Below the pieces are notes generated by a model. The model searched no databases and was not told the origin of the DNA. It was given only the letters and a program-made list of their open reading frames with translations. 64,000 nt of DNA from the NCBI RefSeq assembly GCF_023035875.1, contig NZ_CP075379.1, positions 744,001-808,000 of the forward strand, read 5' to 3'. This stretch comes from Borrelia puertoricensis (lineage in GTDB: Bacteria > Spirochaetota > Spirochaetia > Borreliales > Borreliaceae). Positions 18,128-27,128 of this stretch are shown here, in pieces. Position 1 is the first letter of the stretch; each line of letters starts with the position of its first letter. The translations under genes were made by a program, and so were the position numbers.

Positions 18128-19447
18128 ATGGCTGTTTTTAGAAAAAGTTATGATAGTTTAACATTATTTAATTTGGTAATGATATCGTTTATTGGTGTTT
18201 TGCTTATATATTCTAGTGATTATACTTCTAATGGTTCTTTGATTAAGATTGAGTATATCAAACAAATTGTATGGGTTCTTGGTGGATTTTGTGTAATTTT
18301 TATAATAGGAAAATATGATCTTAAGATTATACATAGTATGATCTATCCTTTGTATTTTTTATTGGTTGCTTCTTTGGTTTTTACTGCGCTTTTTGGTGTT
18401 ACTGTTAATGGAGCTAGATCTTGGATTGGAATTTGGAAATTAGGTGGACAACCATCAGAGTTTGGTAAAATTATTAGTATTTTGACCCTTGCTAAGTTCT
18501 ATAGTAGTAGGAATGAATATCATAATTTTTTTGTTTTTATTTTTGCTTTTATTTTAATTGTTCCTGTTATTTTATTTGTGTTTTTACAGCCTGATTTTGG
18601 TACTGCTGTAGTTTACTTGAATATGTTTATATTTGTTTCCTTTTTTGCTGGTATAGATATACATTATATTTTGTATTTTGCATTAACAGGATTTTTTTCA
18701 TTTCTTTTTGTGGTATTGCCTGTTTGGTATGAATACAAGGCAGATATGGGAAATGTATTGTATTTGATTTTTTCTAATAATTTTTATTTTCAATTAGCTT
18801 TTTTAGTATTAATTTTGGTGTTTTTGTCTTCTGCTATAGGTTTTTTTGTTTCAAAGTATAATTTCAGTATTAGACTTATTTATTTTTATATATTATTTAT
18901 GAGTTCAATTTTACTAATTGCTGCTTTTTTTTCTAAATTTTTGTCAAAGTTCATGAAACCTTACCAAATTAAAAGATTTTTGGTTTTCTTAGATCCAAAT
19001 ATTGATCTTAAAGGGGCTGGTTGGAATTTAAATCAAGTAAAAATTGCTATTGGTTCTGGAGGTATGTTCGGTAAAGGATTTTTAAAAGGTCCTTATACTC
19101 ATGCAAATTATGTTCCATCTCAGAGTACAGATTTTATTTTTTCAATTCTTGCTGAAGAATTTGGCTTTTTGGGAGTTAGTGTAGTTTTGATTTTATTTTT
19201 TCTTATTTTTTTTAGGATTTTAATAATAATGAATAAAAGTAAAGATAAATATATGTCTTTGGTACTTGCTGGTGTATTGGGTCTTTTATTTTTTCATACC
19301 TCTTTTAATATTGGTATGTCTTTAGGTCTCTTGCCAATTACAGGCATTCCTTTGCCTTTTTTATCTTATGGTGGTTCATCTACTATTACTTTCTTTTTGG
19401 CTATGGCTCTTTATTTTAATATTGAGTCTATAGTCACTATGGATTAA
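18128..19447 (+). CDS. rodA: RodA peptidoglycan polymerase (SEDS family)
   Basis: Multi-pass membrane glycosyltransferase that polymerises lipid II with PBP2. About ten membrane helices are visible. SEDS motifs include NGARSWIGIWKLGGQPSEFG, QPDFGTAVVYLNM, GSGGMFGKGFLKGP and VPSQSTDFIFSILAEEFGF. PLPFLSYGGSSTITFFLAM lies near the C-terminus. Length 439 is normal for this family. It ends the mre operon; no strong terminator hairpin follows in the 154 bases before thrS. Confidence 0.96.
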   Translation: MAVFRKSYDSLTLFNLVMISFIGVLLIYSSDYTSNGSLIKIEYIKQIVWVLGGFCVIFIIGKYDLKIIHSMIYPLYFLLVASLVFTALFGVTVNGARSWIGIWKLGGQPSEFGKIISILTLAKFYSSRNEYHNFFVFIFAFILIVPVILFVFLQPDFGTAVVYLNMFIFVSFFAGIDIHYILYFALTGFFSFLFVVLPVWYEYKADMGNVLYLIFSNNFYFQLAFLVLILVFLSSAIGFFVSKYNFSIRLIYFYILFMSSILLIAAFFSKFLSKFMKPYQIKRFLVFLDPNIDLKGAGWNLNQVKIAIGSGGMFGKGFLKGPYTHANYVPSQSTDFIFSILAEEFGFLGVSVVLILFFLIFFRILIIMNKSKDKYMSLVLAGVLGLLFFHTSFNIGMSLGLLPITGIPLPFLSYGGSSTITFFLAMALYFNIESIVTMD

Positions 19448-19507
19448 AAAATTTTATTGCGTTTTTTGTTTTGTCTGTTTTTTTACTAAATTTTTTTGTA
19501 TATTGTA

Positions 19508-19535
19508 TTGATAAGATTTATTGTTTATCTATAAC
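19508..19535 (+). promoter_or_regulatory. Probable thrS promoter
   Basis: TTGATA (19508-19513), a 16-base spacer, and TATAAC (19530-19535). The leader to the thrS ATG is about 60 bases and holds a 15-base palindrome at 19564-19578 (7-base arms, one central base). I see no T-box elements. Confidence 0.45.
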
Positions 19536-19601
19536 TGTGGTTAGTGGTTAAATTTATTATGATATTCTAATTTAGAATCTTAGAGTTTGTAAGGTGTTAT
19601 T

Positions 19602-21353
19602 ATGAATGAAAAATTAGATAAAGAGGATGTTCTTTATAAAAAAAGACATTCGATTGCACATGTTATGGCAGAAGCTGTAATTGAGTTATTTCCAAATACT
19701 AAGATTGCTATAGGCCCTCCGATTAAAGATGGTTTTTATTATGATTTTGATTTTGACAAACATATTACAGAAGATGATCTTTTGTTAATAGAACAAAAGA
19801 TGAGAGAGATTTTAAATACAGGTAGTTCTTTTGTAAAGGAAGTGATAACTAAAGAACAGGCTTTAATGCTTTTCAAAGATGAACCTTATAAAATTGATTT
19901 AATTCAAGAGCTTGATATTTCAGATGAGATTTCAATATATAAAAGTCATAATTTTACTGATCTTTGTAAAGGTCCCCATATTGATAATATGGGAAAAATT
20001 GATTCAAAGGCATTTAAGTTAATTAGTATTGCAGGTGCTTATTGGCGTGGCGATGAGAAAAATAAGATGCTTACTCGTATTTATGGGACTTTATGGAACA
20101 ATGAAAAGGACTTAAGAGCATATCTTAAATTGCGAGAAGAGATAAAGAAGCGAGATCATAGAAAACTTGGTCGAGAACTTGATTTGTTTTCTGTTCATGA
20201 ATCAATAGGACCTGGTCTTATATTTTTTCATCCAAATGGTTCTAGAATAAGAGCTTTAATAGAAGATTTTTGGAGAGAAGAGCATTTTAAGAATGGTTAT
20301 GATATACTTTTTACGCCTCATGTTGGTAAATCTTGGCTTTGGGAAACTTCTGGGCATTTAGATTTTTATAAAGAAAGCATGTTTGAGAAAATGGAGATGG
20401 ATAAGAGTAATTATTATGTTAAGCCTATGAATTGTCCATTTCATATTGCGATTTATAATACCGGTAGGCATTCTTATAGAAATTTGCCATTTAGGTGGGC
20501 TGAACTTGGTACGGTTTATCGTTATGAAAAGATAGGTGCTCTTCATGGTACTATGCGTGTTAGGGGATTTACTCAAGATGATGCACACATCATATGTACT
20601 TATGATCAAGTTGAGTTTGAGATCCAGGAGGTTTTAAGATTTGCTCTTTATATGTGGAATAAATTTGGATTTACTGATTTAAAAGCATATCTCTCTACAA
20701 AGCCGGAAAAATTTGTAGGGGATGAGGATGATTGGATAATGTCTGTAAAAGTTTTAGAGGAAGCTTTGATTAATTTAGGTATTGATTATGATATTGATGA
20801 GGGAGGTGGAGCTTTTTATGGACCTAAGATTGATCTTAAAATAATAGATTCTCTTGGGAGAGAATGGCAGATGAGTACAATTCAATTTGATTTTAATCTT
20901 CCTGCAAGATTTAAAATGACTTATACAGCAGAAGATGGTAAGGAGAGACAACCTTTTATGATTCATAGGGCTCTTCTTGGTTCTATTGAAAGATTTTTTG
21001 GAATTTTGGTAGAACATTATGGAGGTGCATTTCCTGTGTGGTTGGCACCTCTTCAAGTTGTAATTATTCCTGTAAACAATATTGTAGAAGAGTATGCGTT
21101 GGAGGTATTGTCTCGTTTTAAAAATGAAGGAATTAGAATAAAACTAGATAATGATTGTAATATGAGAATGAGTGCAAAAATTAGACAATATCAATCCCAA
21201 AAAGTTCCTTATATGTTTATTGTGGGAGAAAAAGAGGTAGTAGAGGGAAAGATTTCGATTAGAACCAGGACAAATGAGCAGATTAATGGACTTGAGCTGA
21301 AAGAAGCACTTGAATTTGTGAAATTAAAGATATCTAGTAAGGAGATTTTGTAG
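19602..21353 (+). CDS. thrS: Threonyl-tRNA synthetase lacking the N-terminal TGS domain
   Basis: Charges tRNA-Thr with threonine. The editing (SAD) domain is present from the start: RHSIAHVMAEAV (HxxxH) and FTDLCKGPHI. The class II core has motif 2 FRWAELGTVYRYE and motif 3 around MIHRALLGSIERFFG, followed by the anticodon-binding domain (LAPLQVVIIPV). At 583 residues it is about 60 shorter than the E. coli enzyme, and the missing part is exactly the N-terminal TGS domain. No upstream in-frame start would restore it. An AAGGTG site precedes the ATG. The matching tRNA gene is at 6700. Confidence 0.97.
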   Translation: MNEKLDKEDVLYKKRHSIAHVMAEAVIELFPNTKIAIGPPIKDGFYYDFDFDKHITEDDLLLIEQKMREILNTGSSFVKEVITKEQALMLFKDEPYKIDLIQELDISDEISIYKSHNFTDLCKGPHIDNMGKIDSKAFKLISIAGAYWRGDEKNKMLTRIYGTLWNNEKDLRAYLKLREEIKKRDHRKLGRELDLFSVHESIGPGLIFFHPNGSRIRALIEDFWREEHFKNGYDILFTPHVGKSWLWETSGHLDFYKESMFEKMEMDKSNYYVKPMNCPFHIAIYNTGRHSYRNLPFRWAELGTVYRYEKIGALHGTMRVRGFTQDDAHIICTYDQVEFEIQEVLRFALYMWNKFGFTDLKAYLSTKPEKFVGDEDDWIMSVKVLEEALINLGIDYDIDEGGGAFYGPKIDLKIIDSLGREWQMSTIQFDFNLPARFKMTYTAEDGKERQPFMIHRALLGSIERFFGILVEHYGGAFPVWLAPLQVVIIPVNNIVEEYALEVLSRFKNEGIRIKLDNDCNMRMSAKIRQYQSQKVPYMFIVGEKEVVEGKISIRTRTNEQINGLELKEALEFVKLKISSKEIL

Positions 21354-21354
21354 T

Positions 21355-21978
21355 TTGAATAGCAAAAGTATAATGAGTCCGAATAAAATAACTTTTTTTA
21401 GAATTATATTATCTTTTGTTATTTTATTTATATTATGTTTTGAAAATCTTTGGAATTCTTATTTATTTTTAATTCTGATTTGGTTTTTAATTATTTTTAA
21501 TGAAATAACAGATGTTATTGATGGGTATATTGCTAGAAAGTATAGTTTGGTTAGTAATGTAGGCAAGATTTTAGATCCTTATGCAGATGTGTTGCAACAT
21601 TTAACATATTTTGCCTTTTTCTTTTATAAAGGGATTACACCATATTATTTTTTTATGATATTTATATACCGTGAACTTTCTGTTGGTGTTGTTAGGAATT
21701 TAATTATTCAGTTTGATATAGTCCAACAAGCTAAATTTTTGGGTAAAATAAAGTCGTTATTTTATGCTATTGCAACATTTGCTAGTCTTTTTTTTTATAG
21801 TTTAAACAAGTTGAGAATTACTACATTGATTGAGAATTTTATTAGTTCAATTTTAAATCTAGATTTTAGTTTTTCTTTTATTGTTGGAATGATATATGCT
21901 ATGTCTGCCTTTCTAACTGTAATATCGTTAATTGATTATGTTGTGATATTTTTGTATCTTAGCAAGTATGAGAAGTAA
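21355..21978 (+). CDS. pgsA: CDP-alcohol phosphatidyltransferase (phosphatidylglycerophosphate synthase-like)
   Basis: Membrane enzyme that swaps CMP of CDP-diacylglycerol for an alcohol phosphate. The signature DG-x2-AR-x8-G-x3-D-x3-D is complete in DGYIARKYSLVSNVGKILD followed by PYAD (residues 61-83). Five or six membrane helices surround it. It begins with TTG one base after the thrS stop. Substrate cannot be proved from motif alone; glycerol-3-phosphate is most likely because phosphatidylglycerol is a main Borrelia lipid. Its end overlaps the next gene by 11 bases. Confidence 0.9.
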   Translation: MNSKSIMSPNKITFFRIILSFVILFILCFENLWNSYLFLILIWFLIIFNEITDVIDGYIARKYSLVSNVGKILDPYADVLQHLTYFAFFFYKGITPYYFFMIFIYRELSVGVVRNLIIQFDIVQQAKFLGKIKSLFYAIATFASLFFYSLNKLRITTLIENFISSILNLDFSFSFIVGMIYAMSAFLTVISLIDYVVIFLYLSKYEK

Positions 21979-23404
21979 TGTATTATTAATATTTATTTGG
22001 TTACTAATTGGTTTTTATTCTCATGCTCAGTTAAAGCAAATGTTAACGGAAGTTAAGCCTTTAAGTATTTCAAGTGGAAAGGGGAGTATTTATCTAAAAG
22101 TTAGTAAGTCTTCTAACTATATCTTAACTTTTGATGTTTCTTCAGGTTCAGATTTTGTTTATATGGTATATGACATTTTTAATAAAAAATATATCACAGA
22201 TAAGATAAGAAAAAAAGATATCAAGCTTAAATTGAATAAGGATATTCTTTATGCTGTGATTTATGTCACATCTGAGGATGTAAATATTAATTTTGTCCTT
22301 ACTGATTTAGATTTGTCGATAATAAGTGATAGCTCTTTAGGAGCTAAAATATCTGGTATAAAGAAAAAAAATAAAACTTTTTTATTAAAAAATTTGCCAA
22401 ACTTTCAATTAGGTTCGAATCTTAAAAGATATATTTTAAGGACTTATAATCGCAGTATTTATCTTGCTTATCAGATAGAAGGTGATGATGATATTAAGGT
22501 GTCTTCATTTATTGAGAATATTGGTTGGTTTGATATAAGTACTGCTGTTAATGATAATATTACTGATATTGCGTGTTTTGATTTTGCAATTAATTCTAAA
22601 GGAGAATTATATGTTGTATTTACGACTAAGAATACCAGTTATTTTTCTAGCGAACTTATAGTCAAGAAATTTAATGGTCGAAAGTGGATTGATATTAGTC
22701 CTAAATTTAGGGATAATGTTGGATTTTTGGTAAATATTGGCATTGATAATAGAGATAATTTGTATGTAGCTTACTTAAGGAAAATTGGCAGTGAGTATAA
22801 AGTAAATTTTGTTGCGAATAAAGGATATAGTAATATTTGGAATAGTGTCATGGATTCTTATTTGTCTAAAGGCAATGCTGATGTTGATGATGTTTCAAGT
22901 ATTGGTATTATTTCTGAGCCTTTTCTGGGGATTTTTTATAATTATAAAGTAAATGATTATGTTAATTCTGAGTTTATTATTGATAGTGGTAAAACTTGGG
23001 GCAATGCAAATATTCAGTCTGCAAATGTAGCAAATTCTGTCAAAATTCTTTTTAATTCTAAATCTGACCAAGTTGTTTTAAGTTATATAACAAAGGATAG
23101 ACCTATTGTGAGTGTATCTACATTGCAATATGATAAGTGGCAAAATATAAGTCCAAATATTAAGATTGATGGAGTAACTAGTGATATTTTAAGTTATAGG
23201 AATGATTTGTTTTTAACTTTTGAAGATGGTAATGATATCAGGCTTATTTATTTTGATGATAATACTTGGTATTTTTTTAATGAATCTGAAATTTTTCAAA
23301 AATCTGTTTGTAAGCCCCAGTTTTCAAAATATCAGGATAAAGGGTTTATATTGTCATATTTGAGCTTAGATTTTAAGGTTTTATACTTTAGCTTGATTAG
23401 CTAG
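21968..23404 (+). CDS. Exported protein with beta-propeller-like repeats, function unknown
   Basis: A 478-residue protein with a signal peptide (residues 1-20, ending SHAQ). The mature part is beta-rich and has repeating YLAY/VYLVFT-like strands typical of sialidase-like or WD-type propellers, such as IYLAYQIEGDDDIKVSSF, LYVVFTTKNTSYFSSELIVK and LYVAYLRKIGSEYKVNF. There is no lipobox cysteine, so it is probably periplasmic. It overlaps pgsA by 11 bases at its start and the convergent CYTH gene by 24 bases at its end. No named family is claimed. Confidence 0.75.
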   Translation: MRSNVLLIFIWLLIGFYSHAQLKQMLTEVKPLSISSGKGSIYLKVSKSSNYILTFDVSSGSDFVYMVYDIFNKKYITDKIRKKDIKLKLNKDILYAVIYVTSEDVNINFVLTDLDLSIISDSSLGAKISGIKKKNKTFLLKNLPNFQLGSNLKRYILRTYNRSIYLAYQIEGDDDIKVSSFIENIGWFDISTAVNDNITDIACFDFAINSKGELYVVFTTKNTSYFSSELIVKKFNGRKWIDISPKFRDNVGFLVNIGIDNRDNLYVAYLRKIGSEYKVNFVANKGYSNIWNSVMDSYLSKGNADVDDVSSIGIISEPFLGIFYNYKVNDYVNSEFIIDSGKTWGNANIQSANVANSVKILFNSKSDQVVLSYITKDRPIVSVSTLQYDKWQNISPNIKIDGVTSDILSYRNDLFLTFEDGNDIRLIYFDDNTWYFFNESEIFQKSVCKPQFSKYQDKGFILSYLSLDFKVLYFSLIS

Positions 23405-23905
23405 TATTAGTTCAAAATAGGATTTTTTTTCGATATTGTTTTGTAATTTGAATTCTTTTATTGTTTTGTAAATTTCTGTCTTGGCAAGACTTAATTCATT
23501 CTTATCATAAATTATTTTTTCGATTTCTAAAAAAAAACCAAGATTTTCAATTTCATTAATTTCTATGTTTAAATTTTCTTTTTTATAAATTAAACTTTTT
23601 TTGATTTTTTTGTATAAAAATTTAAAATTCATTTCTTCTAGAAAAGATATAAAATTGTTGATTTGGTCTACCTTAAATTCGATTTCCTTGTTTATTTCTA
23701 TGTCATTTTCTAAAGATTTAATTTTAAAGGTTACAATTTCTTCTGAAGTGTTAAATTTTCTTATTCTAATTATTTTTTTTGTATTACAGTAGTAAGTATC
23801 ATCTTTTATTTCTTCTTTGATAAATTTGAATTTTTGATTAGCCAATTTTAAAATTTCTTTAAGTTCATTTTTGGGAATAAAAGCTTTCAATTCAATTTCA
23901 AACAT
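23381..23905 (-). CDS. cyaB: CYTH-domain protein (CyaB-like class IV adenylate cyclase or triphosphatase)
   Basis: A 174-residue protein starting MFEIELKAFI. It contains the CYTH ExExK signature (Glu3, Glu5, Lys7) and the strands expected of a triphosphate tunnel: YYCNTKKIIRIRKF, EIVTFKIKS and NKEIEFKVDQ. The C-terminal half has LNIEINEIENLGFFLEIEKI, which carries the second acidic pair. Members make cAMP, hydrolyse thiamine triphosphate or cleave polyphosphate; the B. burgdorferi homologue is annotated CyaB. No Shine-Dalgarno precedes the ATG. It shares a divergent intergenic region with ktrB. Confidence 0.88.
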   Translation of the reverse strand: MFEIELKAFIPKNELKEILKLANQKFKFIKEEIKDDTYYCNTKKIIRIRKFNTSEEIVTFKIKSLENDIEINKEIEFKVDQINNFISFLEEMNFKFLYKKIKKSLIYKKENLNIEINEIENLGFFLEIEKIIYDKNELSLAKTEIYKTIKEFKLQNNIEKKSYFELILANQAKV

Positions 23906-23995
23906 GTATTAAAAATAATAAAATTATGGTAGTATTTCAATGGCCTATAAATTTGATGATGATATCTTATATGTTTTGTTATATTTTATTTGTTT

Positions 23996-25315
23996 ATGTT
24001 GAAATTTAAGTTTAGTGATAGGTTTTTTCTTTTCAGTTATTTTATTTTGATTATGTTCCTAGGCTCTTTATTGTTGTCATTGCCTATTGCTTGGAATGGT
24101 GAGAAAAAATTAGAGTACATAGATGTTTTGTTTACATCTGTATCTGCTGTTAGTATTACGGGACTTGTTACCGTTAAGATAGAAAATTTTTCTACTTTTG
24201 GTTTTATCATCATAATGTTATTGATTCAGTTTGGGGGGCTTGGTTTTATAACAATTGCTACTTTTTATTTGCTTATTCCTAAGCGTAAGTTGAATTTAAC
24301 CGATGCTCGGATAATTAAACAATATTCTCTTTCAAATATTGAGTATAATCCTGTAAAGATTTTGAAAAGTATACTTTTTGTAACTTTTTTAATTGAATTA
24401 ATCGGAGTATTGTTAATATTAGTGTGTTTTAAACTTCGAGGTGTTAATATTTCATTACTTGAAGTTTTATTTACAACAATTTCAGCTTTTTGTAATGCAG
24501 GATTTTCTATGCATTCTGATAGTATTTATGCGTGGCGTGATGTTCCTGAGGCAATAGTTGTTATTGCTGTTTTGATTATTTGTGGAGGACTTGGGTTTAT
24601 GGTATATCGTGATATTACAAATACTATTAAATATCGGAAAAAGTTGTCTCTTCATGCTAAAATTGTTTTTTTACTGAGTTTCTTTTTGATTATTTTAGGT
24701 ACAATTTTATTTTTTTTCTCAGAAATGCATAAACTTAAGGAAGGTTTTTCACTTGGAACTCTCATATTTAATTCAATATTTTATTCAATAAGCACAAGGA
24801 CCGCTGGTTTTAATTATCTTGACAATTCTCTTATCACAAGTAGAACCCAAATGCTTTCGTTGCCATTCATGTTCATTGGTGGTGCTCCAGGTTCAACTGC
24901 TGGTGGGATTAAGATTACTACCTTTTTTTTAATTATTCTTGCGGTAATAAAATCTCAGGATGGTAATGGTTATATTATTGGTTCTTATAAAGTTTCAATT
25001 GATAGCATAAGATTTGCACTTTTATTTTTTGTAAGGGCTGTTTTTATTTTGTGCTTTTCATTTTTTGTTCTTCTTGCTTCTGAGAGTGGTGGAAAGTGGA
25101 GAGTTATTGATTTGGGATATGAAGTTTTTTCTGCCTTTGGTACTGTTGGTTTGTCAGTTGGTGTTACACAGGATTTGTCATTTTTAGGTAAAGTAATTAT
25201 AATTTTTACTATGTTTGCAGGTCGGATAGGACTTTTTTCTATGGCAATTTTTGTTTCACGAAGATCTCGTTTTGAAGAATTTACAAGACCAAGACAAGAC
25301 ATTTTGGTGGGTTAG
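23996..25315 (+). CDS. ktrB: Potassium uptake protein KtrB (TrkH/KtrB family)
   Basis: Membrane pore of a Na+-linked K+ uptake system, built from four pore-loop repeats. Filter-like segments are SVSAVSITGLVTVKI, TTISAFCNAGFSMHS, SISTRTAGFNYL and SAFGTVGLSVGVTQ. The family motif GGAPGSTAGGIK is at about residue 300. About eight to ten membrane helices are seen. I took ATG 23996; a TTG at 23990 would add two residues. The partner ktrA follows after six bases. Confidence 0.95.
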   Translation: MLKFKFSDRFFLFSYFILIMFLGSLLLSLPIAWNGEKKLEYIDVLFTSVSAVSITGLVTVKIENFSTFGFIIIMLLIQFGGLGFITIATFYLLIPKRKLNLTDARIIKQYSLSNIEYNPVKILKSILFVTFLIELIGVLLILVCFKLRGVNISLLEVLFTTISAFCNAGFSMHSDSIYAWRDVPEAIVVIAVLIICGGLGFMVYRDITNTIKYRKKLSLHAKIVFLLSFFLIILGTILFFFSEMHKLKEGFSLGTLIFNSIFYSISTRTAGFNYLDNSLITSRTQMLSLPFMFIGGAPGSTAGGIKITTFFLIILAVIKSQDGNGYIIGSYKVSIDSIRFALLFFVRAVFILCFSFFVLLASESGGKWRVIDLGYEVFSAFGTVGLSVGVTQDLSFLGKVIIIFTMFAGRIGLFSMAIFVSRRSRFEEFTRPRQDILVG

Positions 25316-25321
25316 GAAAGA

Positions 25322-26104
25322 GTGAAAACGTTTGTTATTATTGGTCTTAGCAATTTAGGGATTCATGTTCTTGAAAATTTAAGTAAACTTGATTGCCAAA
25401 TTATTATTGTTGACACTTCAAAGGAATTGGTTGAGGAATATGATGTTATTTCTACAGAAAGCTTTATTTTGGACCAATTTACTAAAAATACTTTGAAAAA
25501 AGTTATACCTGTAGATACTGATGCTGTTATTATTGATTTTGATAATGATCTTGGTAAGAGTGCTCTTGTTACTCATTATTGTAATCTTTTAGGTGTTAAA
25601 GAGATATGTGTTAAAACTGAAGATAGGGATGATGCTGAGATATTAAAAACTCTTGGTGCTACAAAAATTATATTTCCAAGTAAGGATGCTGCAAGAAGGT
25701 TAACACCACTATTAGTATCGCCTAATCTTTCGACGTACAGTATTGTTGGTCATGATATCATTGTTGCTGAGACTATTATTCCTAAAGAGTATGTAGGAAA
25801 AACTCTTCTTGAGGCTGATTTGAGAAGGGAGAAGGGCATTACTGTTATTGCTGTTAGAAATTTAAGCAATTCTAGGTATGAGTTTGTAGATGGTGATTAT
25901 TTTTTCTTAAAGGATGATAAAATTGTAATTTGTGGCAAGCCTGATAAAATTGAAAATTTTACAAATAATAAGGATTTAATTAAAGACTTAATATCAGTTT
26001 CTAAATCAGAGGATGCTTCTTATACGGAAAATTCCAAGAAATTAGGATTTTTAAGGTTTTTTAATTTCATGAAAAAGTTTAGTAAAGATAGGAAAAATGA
26101 TTAA
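25322..26104 (+). CDS. ktrA: KtrA, cytosolic RCK subunit of the K+ uptake system
   Basis: Regulatory ring subunit that gates KtrB on nucleotide binding. The Rossmann start FVIIGLSNLGIHVLENLSKL has the variant GxSNxG loop, followed by IIIVDTSKEL with the ribose-binding Asp. A TrkA-C domain covers about residues 135-215 (AETIIPKEYVGKTLLEADLR). The GTG start has AGGAAAG upstream. A C-terminal basic tail (FMKKFSKDRKND) extends beyond the usual domain. It is operonic with ktrB. Confidence 0.94.
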   Translation: MKTFVIIGLSNLGIHVLENLSKLDCQIIIVDTSKELVEEYDVISTESFILDQFTKNTLKKVIPVDTDAVIIDFDNDLGKSALVTHYCNLLGVKEICVKTEDRDDAEILKTLGATKIIFPSKDAARRLTPLLVSPNLSTYSIVGHDIIVAETIIPKEYVGKTLLEADLRREKGITVIAVRNLSNSRYEFVDGDYFFLKDDKIVICGKPDKIENFTNNKDLIKDLISVSKSEDASYTENSKKLGFLRFFNFMKKFSKDRKND

Positions 26105-26116
26105 TAGGATTTTGAG

Positions 26117-27088
26117 ATGACTAAGATTATTCCTGTTGCAAGTGGAAAGGGAGGTGTTGGAAAAACATCTTTTGTTGCTAATATTGGTTATAAACTTGCA
26201 TGTTTAGGTAAAACTGTAATACTTGTTGATCTTGACCTTGGTGGGTCTAATTTGCATACTTGTTTAGGGGTTAAGAATACTGGTGTTGGAATAGGTTCTT
26301 TTATTAATAAGCGTGAAAAAGATTTTTCAAGTTTAATTATTAAAACGTCTTATAAAAAGCTTTATCTGATTCCAGGAGATGCTCTTTATACGGGAACAGC
26401 CAATATTCCTTTTTCTATAAAAAAAAGAATAATAGACTCGATTCAAAGAGATCTTGTTGCTGATTTTGTTTTTATAGATTTAGGTTCAGGTACATCTTAT
26501 AATACAGTGGATTTTTATTTATCAGCTTACAGTGGTATAATCGTTACTGTTCCAGAGACTCCTTCCATACTTAACGCTTATTCTTTTTTGAAAAATGCAC
26601 TGTATCGGCTTTTATATCTGGGGTTTCCCCCAAAGAGCGCTGAACGTGAATATATTAGTAATTTTTTTAAAAATAAAATAGAAGGTACAAACGTTAAGTT
26701 TAAAGATTTAGTTACAGGAATTGAAGTTATATCTTTAAGTTCATCACTTAAGATAAAAAAGATGATGAACAGTTTTTATCCTAGAGTTGTACTAAATAGG
26801 ATAGAATCTAGTGAAGAAATAGCTATGTGTGAAAATTTAATCAATGTTGTTAAAAATAATATTAATGTACCAGTAGAATTTATTGGTTTTATTCCGTTTG
26901 CAAAGAGTTTTAGAGAATCTGTTAATAATAGAATTCCTTTTATTGATTTTGATAAAAATTCAAAGCTCAATAAGTATTTTGAGTTTATTGCAGGTAATTT
27001 AATTAAGTCTCCTGTTGAAGGTTCACCTTATATTTATGATGATATATACGATATGATTAAGGATCAAAGTCAATTTATTAGGAATTAA
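26117..27088 (+). CDS. MinD/ParA-like P-loop ATPase
   Basis: Deviant Walker A ATPase: PVASGKGGVGKTSFVANIG with the signature Lys, then VILVDLDLGGSNLHTC (A') and DFVFIDLGSGTSYNT (Walker B). Length 323. This type includes FlhG/YlxH, MinD and Mrp-like proteins. I see no CxxC Mrp motif and no obvious C-terminal MinD membrane helix, although the tail (YDDIYDMIKDQSQFIRN) is not basic enough to judge. Borrelia carries several such ATPases. Its place between ktrA and pfk gives no clear partner. Confidence 0.88.
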   Translation: MTKIIPVASGKGGVGKTSFVANIGYKLACLGKTVILVDLDLGGSNLHTCLGVKNTGVGIGSFINKREKDFSSLIIKTSYKKLYLIPGDALYTGTANIPFSIKKRIIDSIQRDLVADFVFIDLGSGTSYNTVDFYLSAYSGIIVTVPETPSILNAYSFLKNALYRLLYLGFPPKSAEREYISNFFKNKIEGTNVKFKDLVTGIEVISLSSSLKIKKMMNSFYPRVVLNRIESSEEIAMCENLINVVKNNINVPVEFIGFIPFAKSFRESVNNRIPFIDFDKNSKLNKYFEFIAGNLIKSPVEGSPYIYDDIYDMIKDQSQFIRN

Positions 27089-27128
27089 TTGAATTATAAT
27101 AATACTTATTATGGAGGGGCAACTTAAA

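Noticed and set aside
19448-19601. T-box riboswitch upstream of thrS
   Set aside because: No T-box sequence, specifier stem or terminator is visible; the leader is too short.
26117-27088. MinD of a MinCDE system
   Set aside because: No minC or minE beside it and no clear membrane-targeting helix; only a MinD/ParA-like ATPase can be supported.
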